Below are positions 1 to 7,527 of a stretch of DNA of 64,000 nt, piece by piece. The stretch is from Paenibacillus lentus (lineage in GTDB: Bacteria > Bacillota > Bacilli > Paenibacillales > Paenibacillaceae). The position numbers and the translations under genes are program-made. The notes below the pieces were generated by a model, which saw only the letters and a program-made list of their open reading frames with translations, was not told where the DNA came from and did not search any database. Location: the NCBI RefSeq assembly GCF_003931855.1, contig NZ_CP034248.1, positions 2,170,001-2,234,000 on the forward strand, in the 5' to 3' direction. The stretch's first letter is position 1; the number at the start of each line of letters is the position of its first letter.

Positions 1-1
1 T

Positions 2-1030
2 ACGGAAAGGCTTGGGGATAATACAGGCTTGCTTAGATTGCACGGAAAAAACGAAAGCCTGATTTTGAGTAAATTCGAAGTTGGTAATCGCGTGAAAAAG
101 GAATTAGTACTTGCCTATATGCGGGATATTGCAGATCAGACTCTGATAGATGAGGTCACATCGCGAATTCAGAAAATCGATATTGATGATCCTTTGGAAT
201 CAGGTTACATCGAACAACTGATTGAAGATGATGTGCTGAGTCCTTTCCAGCAGCTGCAAAATACCGAGAGACCGGACAGAGTGATTGCTTCCTTGCTGGA
301 GGGCAGGGTGGCTATTCTTCTTGATGGAACACCGTTTGCGTTGATTCTCCCAGCGACCTTCGGCATGCTGTTGCAATCTCCTGAAGATTACTACGAACGA
401 TGGATTCCAGGCTCCTTCGTCCGCATATTGCGTTTCTTGGCAGCATTATTAGCCCTGCTGGCACCAGCGCTGTACATTTCATTTATCTCGTTCCATCCCG
501 GGCTGATTCCGACGAAGCTGGCCCTTTCCATCATTGAAACAAGGCAGGGTGTACCGTTTCCCTCCATCATTGAAGCTCTCATTATGGAGCTATCCATTGA
601 GATATTGCGGGAAGCCGGCATTAGGCTGCCTAAGCCGATCGGTCCAGCGATGGGGATCGTAGGCGGCCTGATTATCGGCGATGCTGCTGTGAATGCCGGA
701 ATCGTCAGCCCGTTCCTCGTTATTGTCGTCGCGGTAACAGCAATTTCTTCTTTTACAATACCCGTCTACAGTGCGGGTATTACACTGCGCATTCTCCGAT
801 TTGTGGGGATGATTATAGCGTCAATATTGGGGATATTCGGGGTTGTTATGTTTTTTCTTCTAATTTGCAGTCACCTGGTCAAGTTGAAAAGTTTTGGCGT
901 CCCTTATCTGAGCCCCATGGTTCCGTATACCCTTGATGATTGGAAGGACTTTCTCGTTCGCCTTCCCTTGAAGGTGATGAAGAAACGACCTCACATGTTA
1001 AAGCCGAATGACCCTGACCGCAGAAATTAA
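2..1030 (+). CDS. GerA-family spore germinant receptor subunit A, 5' end outside window
   Basis: The frame is open from the first bases of the window with no stop before the TTG at 29, so the true start lies upstream. About 343 residues of a protein normally near 480-530 residues are visible. The visible part begins in the cytosolic region ([28 protein letters not shown], followed by IEDDVLSPF and [21 protein letters not shown]), then carries several hydrophobic segments and the family signature around [18 protein letters not shown]. These are hallmarks of the A subunit of Ger nutrient receptors, which sit in the inner membrane of the spore and trigger germination. gerB- and gerC-like genes follow in the same direction, giving a standard ABC operon. 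Which germinant it recognises cannot be told. Confidence 0.93.
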   Translation, partial: TERLGDNTGLLRLHGKNESLILSKFEVGNRVKKELVLAYMRDIADQTLIDEVTSRIQKIDIDDPLESGYIEQLIEDDVLSPFQQLQNTERPDRVIASLLEGRVAILLDGTPFALILPATFGMLLQSPEDYYERWIPGSFVRILRFLAALLALLAPALYISFISFHPGLIPTKLALSIIETRQGVPFPSIIEALIMELSIEILREAGIRLPKPIGPAMGIVGGLIIGDAAVNAGIVSPFLVIVVAVTAISSFTIPVYSAGITLRILRFVGMIIASILGIFGVVMFFLLICSHLVKLKSFGVPYLSPMVPYTLDDWKDFLVRLPLKVMKKRPHMLKPNDPDRRN

Positions 1031-1066
1031 ACCTTTTAACTCAAAGAACAGAAAGAGGTTGGCAGC

Positions 1067-2182
1067 ATGCGCCGTGCAAATATGAATCCAAAAGAAAAAG
1101 ATCAGATAACCACTTCGCAAGCCGCTGTAATGCTTATTAACTATACGTTAGGAGCTGGAGTTCTGACACTTCCAAGAACGACTGTAGAAGCTGCTCAAAC
1201 ACCTGACGTGTGGATTTCGATTATCATATCCGGCATGATTATTATGGTTGCGGGGATTATTATTGTCCTGTTATGCCGTAGATTTCAGGGAAGAACTTTT
1301 TTTCAGTTTGCGCCGGACATTACCGGGAGGTGGCTGGCTTGGATTTTGAATCTGATCATCATTTGTTTTTTTCTCCTTATTTCAGCGCTTCAAATTCGAA
1401 TCATGGCTGAGGTAACGTCTTTTTATTTGCTGGAGGGCACTCCCATGGGAGGGATTATTATGACTTTTATGTGGATTGGTCTCTATTTATCGTTGGGAGG
1501 CATAAATTGCATGGCTCGAATATACGAGATCATTCTGCCGATTACGGTGCTGTTTTTTCTTATTTCCATCCTATTAAGCAGCAAGATATTTGATATTAAT
1601 CATCTCCGGCCAGTACTCGGCTCCGGGATTATGCCTGTCATAAAAGGGATTGAGCCGGCGCTGCTTTCTTTTAGCGGATATGAGATCATGCTCGTTGCCA
1701 CAGCGTATATGAAAACTCCGCAAAAAGCGACCAAAGCCGTGGTGATCGGCACACTCATTCCTCTAATTATTTACTTAATAACCATTGTCATGGTGATTGG
1801 TGGAATCTCTATCTACGGGGCACTGACCAGAACCTGGCCTACCTTGGATTTAGTGCGCAGCTTTGAAGTGGAAGGCTTACTCTTTGAAAGATTCGAATCG
1901 CTGCTGCTCGTCATTTGGCTTATGCAGATATTTTCGACCTTTACGATAACGCATTATGCTGCATCGCTCGGTTGGTCGCAACTGTTCAAGAAAAATGTAA
2001 AACCCTTCTTGTTTGCCATGCTGCCCGTAATTTTTTTGATTGCCATGGTCCCGAAAAACGTGGCAGAAACCTTTAAGCTGGGAAGTGCAGTTGGTCAAGT
2101 GTCGATTTATTTATTTGGTGTCGTCCCTCTATTGCTGCTGTTGATTAGCATTGTTAGGAAGAAAGGAGGGCGTACGAATTGA
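1067..2182 (+). CDS. GerB-family spore germination permease-like subunit
   Basis: A 371-residue, very hydrophobic protein with about ten membrane segments, the usual size for GerAB/GerKB proteins of the amino acid-polyamine-organocation transporter superfamily. The opening TTSQAAVMLINYTLGAGVLTLPR is the typical first helix, with the GAGVLTLPR loop. It starts 36 bp after the A subunit, behind an AGAGG-type ribosome site, and its stop overlaps the start of the C subunit by 4 bp, so translation is probably coupled. In known receptors this subunit binds the nutrient. An in-frame ATG six codons downstream (1082) has no better ribosome site. Confidence 0.93.
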   Translation: MRRANMNPKEKDQITTSQAAVMLINYTLGAGVLTLPRTTVEAAQTPDVWISIIISGMIIMVAGIIIVLLCRRFQGRTFFQFAPDITGRWLAWILNLIIICFFLLISALQIRIMAEVTSFYLLEGTPMGGIIMTFMWIGLYLSLGGINCMARIYEIILPITVLFFLISILLSSKIFDINHLRPVLGSGIMPVIKGIEPALLSFSGYEIMLVATAYMKTPQKATKAVVIGTLIPLIIYLITIVMVIGGISIYGALTRTWPTLDLVRSFEVEGLLFERFESLLLVIWLMQIFSTFTITHYAASLGWSQLFKKNVKPFLFAMLPVIFLIAMVPKNVAETFKLGSAVGQVSIYLFGVVPLLLLLISIVRKKGGRTN

Positions 2183-3387
2183 TTAAATATGCAAGGCGAA
2201 TCTTACTAGTTCTTTCAAGCTTGCTGCTAGTTATAATAACCGGCTGCTGGAGCGGCAATGAGATTGAGGATTTAACGATATATATTGGATTGGGGCTAGA
2301 CACCGTTAAAGAATCCCAGTTTGAGAAGGAAGCTAATAAGCAAGGGGCTCATTATCCGAAGGAAAACGTATTGACTGTTACGATTCAAATTGTTCCGCCA
2401 GTGAGCGGAAAAAAGGGAGGGGAGGGTGGAGGCTCGAGTTCCTCGGACTCGGATAAAGCTTATTTAAATAAACGTTTGACGGGGGATTCCGTTATTCAAA
2501 TTTTACGCCAATTTTCATTGCAACGGGATCGTCCAGTGGTCGGACATCATTTGAAGGTGATCGTCGTTGCTAAAGAACTAGCGCAAAAATATAGTCTTGA
2601 GCAGCTGTTTGACTTCATTCTCCGCGACAATGATATCCGACCCAGTTGTCTCGTTGTGGTAAGCCATGGTAGCGCAGAGGAGGCTTTAAGTTCGAATGAA
2701 CCAGGGGAAATCCCCGCTGTTTATTTAATGGGACTTGTCGGTAACCGCCATCGTTCCAGTGCAATTCTGCCCCCGATGACGCTGGTTAAGCTGGATAGTG
2801 ACATGCAATCGGGAGCCAGCTTTCTGCTGCAGAATATAGTGACTGCTGAAGGTGAGCACGAATTTTCTGGAGCAGCCATTATAAAAGGGGATACGAAGAA
2901 GTGGGTCGGAGAACTAACTCAATACGATATTGAGGGGTTATCCTGGATCAAGGGAAATGTGGTGGGCGGAGCCCTTAAGACGTATGCACCAAAAGAGGGG
3001 TACACGATCACTTATGAGCTGAGGAACTCTAAGGCTACGATCATTCCTAAAGTATCTGGTGATGATATATCATTCCATATCGATGTCGAATCCGAAGGCA
3101 GGTTGATAGAGGACTGGAGTTTTCCGGAAATACCCTCATCTACTGAATACATTCAAGAACTAGAAGATCAATTTGAAGAAGAAGTCCGAAAACAAATCCG
3201 CCAAGTGTTGCACAAAATGCAAAACGTATACCGTGTCGATGTTGGGGGCTTTGATCAACAAATGAAAATTAAATATCCCAAGCATTGGAAAAAGCTGCAA
3301 CGGAATTGGGACGAGACCTTTAGCCGGGCTCCTGTCACCTTTGATGTAAGCATGAGGATTACGGACTTTGGTTCCTCAACAGATTAG
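2179..3387 (+). CDS. Ger(x)C-family germinant receptor lipoprotein
   Basis: A 402-residue protein beginning with TTG at 2179, which shares 4 bp with the stop of the B subunit; GAAAGGAGGG sits 8 bp upstream and decides this start. The N-terminal signal ends in a lipobox (IITGC, Cys23), followed by WSGNEIEDL, the classic opening of Ger(x)C proteins. A low-complexity Gly/Ser stretch near residues 78-90 is unusual but harmless-looking. The C-terminal half (EFSGAAIIKGDTKKWVGEL onward) matches the family's second domain. It would be anchored on the outer face of the spore inner membrane as the third receptor subunit. A hairpin terminator follows at 3412-3433. Confidence 0.94.
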   Translation: MIKYARRILLVLSSLLLVIITGCWSGNEIEDLTIYIGLGLDTVKESQFEKEANKQGAHYPKENVLTVTIQIVPPVSGKKGGEGGGSSSSDSDKAYLNKRLTGDSVIQILRQFSLQRDRPVVGHHLKVIVVAKELAQKYSLEQLFDFILRDNDIRPSCLVVVSHGSAEEALSSNEPGEIPAVYLMGLVGNRHRSSAILPPMTLVKLDSDMQSGASFLLQNIVTAEGEHEFSGAAIIKGDTKKWVGELTQYDIEGLSWIKGNVVGGALKTYAPKEGYTITYELRNSKATIIPKVSGDDISFHIDVESEGRLIEDWSFPEIPSSTEYIQELEDQFEEEVRKQIRQVLHKMQNVYRVDVGGFDQQMKIKYPKHWKKLQRNWDETFSRAPVTFDVSMRITDFGSSTD

Positions 3388-3411
3388 AGTGTGATGGAGA
3401 TGATATGAGAA

Positions 3412-3433
3412 AACCTCGCCGTGGGGCGAGGTT
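3412..3433. terminator. Bidirectional hairpin between gerC and the coiled-coil gene
   Basis: AACCTCGCC at 3412-3420 pairs perfectly with GGCGAGGTT at 3425-3433 around a four-base loop. It separates two convergent genes. The flanking runs are only weakly U-rich on either strand, so efficiency is uncertain. Confidence 0.65.
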
Positions 3434-3448
3434 ATCCAATACCCTATA

Positions 3449-3865
3449 TTATTTGCTTTTCAAACTTTCCAAATCAGCCTCCAGCTTAAGCTGCCGGCGA
3501 TTAATAATATCAATGCTGTACTCATGGGTATTGAGCTGGTTGGTCGTCTTTCTCTCAAACGACTTTTGGGATAAATCCAGCCGTTTGGTGATATCGAGTG
3601 TTTCCAATACGGCTTGTCTTATTAATGGAATATCCGCCGTGTTGGCTTTTATCTCTTTCAACTCAGCCTCAAAACTCGATTGCTTAGCCTCCAAAGCGGC
3701 TTGTCTAGCCAGCAGAGCTTGCTGTCCGTCCTCAAGGGTTGCCTGTCTAGCCAGCAGAGTTTGCTGTCCGTCCTCAAAGTTTTGTTGTCTGTCTTCTAAG
3801 CTGCCCATACGAGTATTCAATGATTTCAGTTCATCCAGAATTTGATTTAGAACCTGATCGCTCAT
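3449..3865 (-). CDS. Coiled-coil protein of unknown function
   Basis: The protein is 138 residues if started at the ATG at 3865, which has GGAGGG 11 bp upstream; an in-frame ATG at 3892 would add nine residues but lacks a ribosome site. The sequence is Gln/Glu/Leu/Ala-rich with clear heptads and two adjacent 14-residue copies of the type LEDGQQxLLARQAx (residues about 28-65), followed by a less regular helical tail. No signal peptide or membrane segment is visible. Similar repetitive coiled-coil proteins are scattered through Bacillales without known function. The opposite strand is also open for 146 codons, but that reading is a Ser/Leu/Cys-rich shadow of this gene. Confidence 0.75.
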   Translation of the reverse strand: MSDQVLNQILDELKSLNTRMGSLEDRQQNFEDGQQTLLARQATLEDGQQALLARQAALEAKQSSFEAELKEIKANTADIPLIRQAVLETLDITKRLDLSQKSFERKTTNQLNTHEYSIDIINRRQLKLEADLESLKSK

Positions 3866-4043
3866 ATGGCTGTAATCCCTCCTTTTTGCCATTGTAATGT
3901 AGGTGCTTGCTTATATTTGATCGAATCTAGATGTTGTCGTTGAAAAGGTAGTTCTATATGATACTTTCAGCATAATGAGTGTCTGGGATAAGTATAACTT
4001 AATAGGCAATTAGCCGCAATTGGTGCCTACATAAAACTTAAAA

Positions 4044-4082
4044 GCCGAGAAGGGGCATCGACATGACCAACCCTTACTCGGC
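4044..4082 (-). terminator. Terminator of the mrp operon
   Basis: On the minus strand GCCGAGTAAGGG pairs with CCCCTTCTCGGC with one unpaired base, followed by TTTTAAGTTTT. It lies about 20 bp after the mrpG stop. Confidence 0.75.
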
Positions 4083-4100
4083 CTATTCATATTCACCATG

Positions 4101-4502
4101 TTATATACTGCCTTGCGGTTGTTCCTGCTCTTGTTCTTGCCGACTTGGTCGCAGAACGGGCCCTAATTCGTCTTCGATCGTGGAGTCGGAAAGCTTCACA
4201 TTCGAGCGGTAGGCGGCACGTATGATAAGATGTCCGGATACCGGAGCCGTGATGAAAACAAATACGATGCCAAGGATAACCCGTACACTGATGTAGGCAT
4301 CACTGAACCATATATAAAGAAACGTCCCTATAAGAGTTAATAGTACTGCAAGCGTCGAGCTCTTGGTTGCGGCGTGCGAGCGCGTATATACGTCCGGGAA
4401 GCGAATGATGCCGATAGCGCTGATGACGCTTATAATGCTGCCAATGAGAATCAGGGTAGCCCCAACAAATTCACCCACTACGTTTACGTTCAATAATAAC
4501 AC
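4101..4502 (-). CDS. mrpG: Mrp-type Na+/H+ antiporter subunit G
   Basis: About 130 residues with three membrane segments and the family pattern GSIISVISAIGIIRFPDVYTRSHAATK near the N-terminus, the hallmark of MrpG/MnhG/PhaG. The C-terminal tail is Gln/Glu-rich (SRQEQEQEQPQ) and variable. The gene overlaps the end of mrpF. The start is either the GTG at 4502 or, with better spacing from GAGAGG, a TTG at 4493. It is the last gene of a complete seven-gene mrp operon; the assembled membrane complex exchanges cytosolic Na+ for external H+ and supports salt and alkali tolerance. Confidence 0.93.
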   Translation of the reverse strand: MLLLNVNVVGEFVGATLILIGSIISVISAIGIIRFPDVYTRSHAATKSSTLAVLLTLIGTFLYIWFSDAYISVRVILGIVFVFITAPVSGHLIIRAAYRSNVKLSDSTIEDELGPVLRPSRQEQEQEQPQGSI

Positions 4503-4755
4503 CTCTCTCGATAAATCTTGAGAGTGAAATCGTACTGATGAAAGCCAGTATACCCAAGATTAGAATAACTTCCAAATATGCTTTCGTCTTCAGCAGTATA
4601 GATAACGCGGCAATACCAGATATCAGATTAACACCGATCATGTCCAGCGCAATCACACGATCGGGAATGGATGGGCCCCTGATAATCCGATAAAGGGAAA
4701 TGGCAATGGCCACACTGAATAAGGTGAGCGCAACCCCCAGCATAATATTGATCAT
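4471..4755 (-). CDS. mrpF: Mrp-type antiporter subunit F
   Basis: 94 residues, three membrane helices, with the conserved RIIRGPSIPDRVIALDMIG segment between helices 1 and 2 that identifies MrpF/MnhF. The ATG start has GGAGGTGA 7 bp upstream. The gene touches the mrpE stop on one side and overlaps mrpG by about 30 bp on the other, a translationally coupled arrangement. Confidence 0.94.
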   Translation of the reverse strand: MINIMLGVALTLFSVAIAISLYRIIRGPSIPDRVIALDMIGVNLISGIAALSILLKTKAYLEVILILGILAFISTISLSRFIERGVIIERKRSG

Positions 4756-5237
4756 TATCGAGTCACCTCCATAATTGCTTTTTCAAATCGACCTAAAGAA
4801 CGTAAAAGATCTTTTTTGTACCGCTCTATGTCGAGCGCGTGAATATAGAACGTATCTCCCTCTGGTGAAACCTCCATAACGACCGAGCCCGGGGTCAGCG
4901 TGAGCAGCAGGGCTAGCGTGGTTACTTCCCAGTCGCTTTTGAGGGCTGTTCGATAGGTGAAAATACCAGGTTTGATATCTATTTTTGGACTAACAATATG
5001 CTTCATTACAACAAGAGCCGACTGGAACAGCTCGGAAATAAAGATCAGAATCAGCTTGATGACACGGAAAAATCGATGCAAATAAAATTGTTTTCCGAAG
5101 AACCGCTGCATGACGAAAATGATTCCCACCCCGACAAGGAAGCCGGCAAAAAATGTCGTAAATCTTAATTCGTCTTCATCATTGAGAACCATCCAGAGAA
5201 AAGCGATAAATAAGTTGAGCAAAAACTGAGCAGGCAT
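4755..5237 (-). CDS. mrpE: Mrp-type antiporter subunit E
   Basis: 160 residues. Two or three N-terminal membrane segments are followed by a soluble part with the family-conserved LLLTLTPGSVVMEV and FYIHALD motifs. The length matches MrpE/MnhE. The start ATG follows an AAGGGGGG ribosome site. It is separated from mrpD by about 50 bp, the largest gap within the operon. Confidence 0.93.
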   Translation of the reverse strand: MPAQFLLNLFIAFLWMVLNDEDELRFTTFFAGFLVGVGIIFVMQRFFGKQFYLHRFFRVIKLILIFISELFQSALVVMKHIVSPKIDIKPGIFTYRTALKSDWEVTTLALLLTLTPGSVVMEVSPEGDTFYIHALDIERYKKDLLRSLGRFEKAIMEVTR

Positions 5238-5290
5238 TACAATCCCCCCTTCCTTATTGCGTATTAGCTGTTCTAATTATTTAATACCAA

Positions 5291-6769
5291 TTATTTGCCT
5301 AAGACCGCATCGATATAAATATAAGGATTCGTTAGTGTGCGCGCGGCATCCGCGACATATGGCGCTACATACTCTGCACCGAATCCTAGGCCGATTGAGG
5401 CAGCGGTAAGCAAAATACAAGGGATGATCCAGCCTTTACTCAGGGGCATGACATCGTCCTCGCTTGTCGTCGTTTCTCCCCAGAAGCAGTTCAGGAAAAT
5501 ACGCAGCAGGGAGTAAAGCACAAATATACTGGATATGAGGGAAAGAGCCAGTAGGATATAAGCTCCGCCTTCCACCGCTCCTTGTCCGATCAAGATTTTT
5601 CCCATAAATCCGCTGAGCGGAGGAATGCCAGCAAGAGCCAGCATAATGATAAAGAATAGCCAGCCCAGTACGGGATAATGGCGAATGAGTCCGCTCATTC
5701 GATCGATCATTGGCGTACCTGTAAGAGCCACCATAGAACCAGCAATAAGGAACAATGCGGCCTTTACAATCATGTCATGGATCAAATAATAAATCGATCC
5801 TTCGATTGCGGCTGGCGTTGCCACTGCGAGTCCTACTAGGATAAAACCTACTGCAATGACAACATTAAAAGAAATGATTTGGCGAATATCCTTATAAGCT
5901 ATAGCTCCTAAGGAGCCCCCGATAAGCGTAATGCCAGCCATGATGCCGATAATGGTATGGGTGATCGAAGGGTCATGGTAAAAGAGCAAGGTAAACATAC
6001 GGAACATGGCATAAATGCCGACCTTCGTCAAAAGTCCCCCAAATAAAGCGGCTACGGCTGTTGGTGGTACGCTATATGAGCCGGGAAGCCAAAAATAGAG
6101 CAGTAAACCGGCCTTCAAGCCAAATACGAGCAAGAATAGAATGCTAATCACCGTAAGCAGCGGAGTCTGTCCGGCTTCGGCTATGAGCTCGGCTAGATGA
6201 GCTAGGTTAAGCGTGCCTAATGTACCATACAGGTAGGCGATCGCAACTAGGAAGAACCAGGACGAGAGCACATTAATAGCAACATATTTAATGGATTCCT
6301 TTAATTGCGGTTTGGTCCCTCCAAGCGTAATAAGTGCATAGGAAGCAAGAAGCATTACCTCAAAGCACACATACAGGTTAAACAGATCGCCTGTTAAAAA
6401 GGAGCCGTTCACGCCTGCAACCATTAATAAGACAAAAGGATAAAAGAACATTTGCTCACGCTGCTGCCCTATAGAGTAGAAGGCATAGACTAAACAGACA
6501 GCGGCTACGATGCTTGTCGTGAGTACCAATAGCAATGAAAATGAATCGCCGACAAAGAGAATGCCGAATGGTGGCTGCCAATTACCAAAGTCAAGGCGGA
6601 TAACGCCGACGTTCTGAATCATGTTCAGCATATAAAGGCTGATTCCCGTGACCGACAATATGGCGGCCAAGCTAAGCCATCGTTGGATTTGGATTTGCGA
6701 CCGGAAAAAGATAAGAATGACGCCGATTAAAACCGGGATGACAACGGGCATAACAAGGATATTATTCAT
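5291..6769 (-). CDS. mrpD: Mrp-type antiporter subunit D, NuoN/NuoM-like proton channel
   Basis: 492 residues, about 14 membrane helices. It belongs to the family of the antiporter-like subunits of respiratory complex I, with the conserved acidic residue in CFEVMLLASY, Lys in ALLTKVGIYAMFR and the LHDMIVKAALF-type segment (here LIHDMIVKAALFLIAGS). The ATG at 6769 is preferred because GAGAGG lies 8 bp upstream; an in-frame TTG at 6775 lacks spacing. The gene overlaps the end of mrpC. With MrpA it forms the ion-translocating core. Confidence 0.94.
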   Translation of the reverse strand: MNNILVMPVVIPVLIGVILIFFRSQIQIQRWLSLAAILSVTGISLYMLNMIQNVGVIRLDFGNWQPPFGILFVGDSFSLLLVLTTSIVAAVCLVYAFYSIGQQREQMFFYPFVLLMVAGVNGSFLTGDLFNLYVCFEVMLLASYALITLGGTKPQLKESIKYVAINVLSSWFFLVAIAYLYGTLGTLNLAHLAELIAEAGQTPLLTVISILFLLVFGLKAGLLLYFWLPGSYSVPPTAVAALFGGLLTKVGIYAMFRMFTLLFYHDPSITHTIIGIMAGITLIGGSLGAIAYKDIRQIISFNVVIAVGFILVGLAVATPAAIEGSIYYLIHDMIVKAALFLIAGSMVALTGTPMIDRMSGLIRHYPVLGWLFFIIMLALAGIPPLSGFMGKILIGQGAVEGGAYILLALSLISSIFVLYSLLRIFLNCFWGETTTSEDDVMPLSKGWIIPCILLTAASIGLGFGAEYVAPYVADAARTLTNPYIYIDAVLGK

Positions 6770-7100
6770 CCACAATACCTCTCAACTCGCTTAAATTATC
6801 ACTTCTGCTCTCCTGGTACAATCGATATGCGAGTACGAGAAGAAAGGCAGTTACCGCAAAGCTAATGACAATGGAAGTTAGAATCAGGGCTTGAGGCAGG
6901 GCATCTGTAAAAGTAGTGCTATCCTCCCCAAGAACGGGAACGCCTCCGGTCTTTAGGCCGCCCATTGTCATGATTAATAAGTGTGCTGCATGGGTCAGCA
7001 CGGCCGTTCCGAGAATGATCCGAATAACATTCCTGGAGAGAAACAAGTAGGTCGCCACGGACACTAGAACTCCCGTCAGGATGATGATCAACGTCTCCAT
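6762..7100 (-). CDS. mrpC: Mrp-type antiporter subunit C, NuoK-like
   Basis: About 112 residues with three membrane helices and the conserved GGLKTGGVPVLGE ... DALPQALILTSIVISFA block that marks MrpC/MnhC. The ATG at 7100 lies just after the mrpB stop with a GAGG site in the mrpB tail; a GTG at 7118 would add six residues (RMCKC) that do not resemble the family. It overlaps mrpD by 8 bp. Confidence 0.94.
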   Translation of the reverse strand: METLIIILTGVLVSVATYLFLSRNVIRIILGTAVLTHAAHLLIMTMGGLKTGGVPVLGEDSTTFTDALPQALILTSIVISFAVTAFLLVLAYRLYQESRSDNLSELRGIVDE

Positions 7101-7104
7101 ACAC

Positions 7105-7527
7105 TTACACATCCTCACTAATACTTAGAATAATCGTTACGACTACACCGACTACAGCCAATGCAACACCGAGCTCAAATACCGTCACTGTAGCCAGCCC
7201 GGTTTCCCCAAAGATAGGGAGATTGAAATAAGAATAAGCCTGGCTTAAAAAAGGAATGTCAAAGAATAGGGAAGCTACTCCTGTAGCTACCGCAATAAAA
7301 GCTCCTAGTGCGGCCACCATTTTAAAATCCAGAGGAATTCTCTTCATAATGGTCTCCGTATCAAAAGCAAGGAAGAGCAGAACTAATGCGGATGCCAGCA
7401 CGAGTCCGCCAATAAAGCCACCGCCGGGGCTGTTATGCCCGGTTATAAATAGGTAGACGGCCATCGTTAGGATGATGAAAACTGCGATTTTGGTTACTGT
7501 TTGTAGGATGACATCATTGATCTTCAA
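7105..7527 (-). CDS. mrpB: Mrp-type antiporter subunit B
   Basis: 140 residues, four membrane helices, with the family motif TGHNSPGGGFIGGLVLASALVL at residues about 27-48 and the Asp/Glu-bearing FDTETIMKRIPLDFK loop. The start is a TTG (7527) with GGAGGAG 9 bp upstream. It overlaps the 3' end of mrpA by 14 bp. Confidence 0.94.
   Translation of the reverse strand: MKINDVILQTVTKIAVFIILTMAVYLFITGHNSPGGGFIGGLVLASALVLLFLAFDTETIMKRIPLDFKMVAALGAFIAVATGVASLFFDIPFLSQAYSYFNLPIFGETGLATVTVFELGVALAVVGVVVTIILSISEDV

Noticed and set aside
3405-3845. 146-codon plus-strand frame opposite the coiled-coil gene
   Set aside because: Composition (Ser, Leu, Cys repeats) is what the reverse of a Gln/Glu/Ala coiled coil gives; the minus-strand frame has a ribosome site and sensible heptads.
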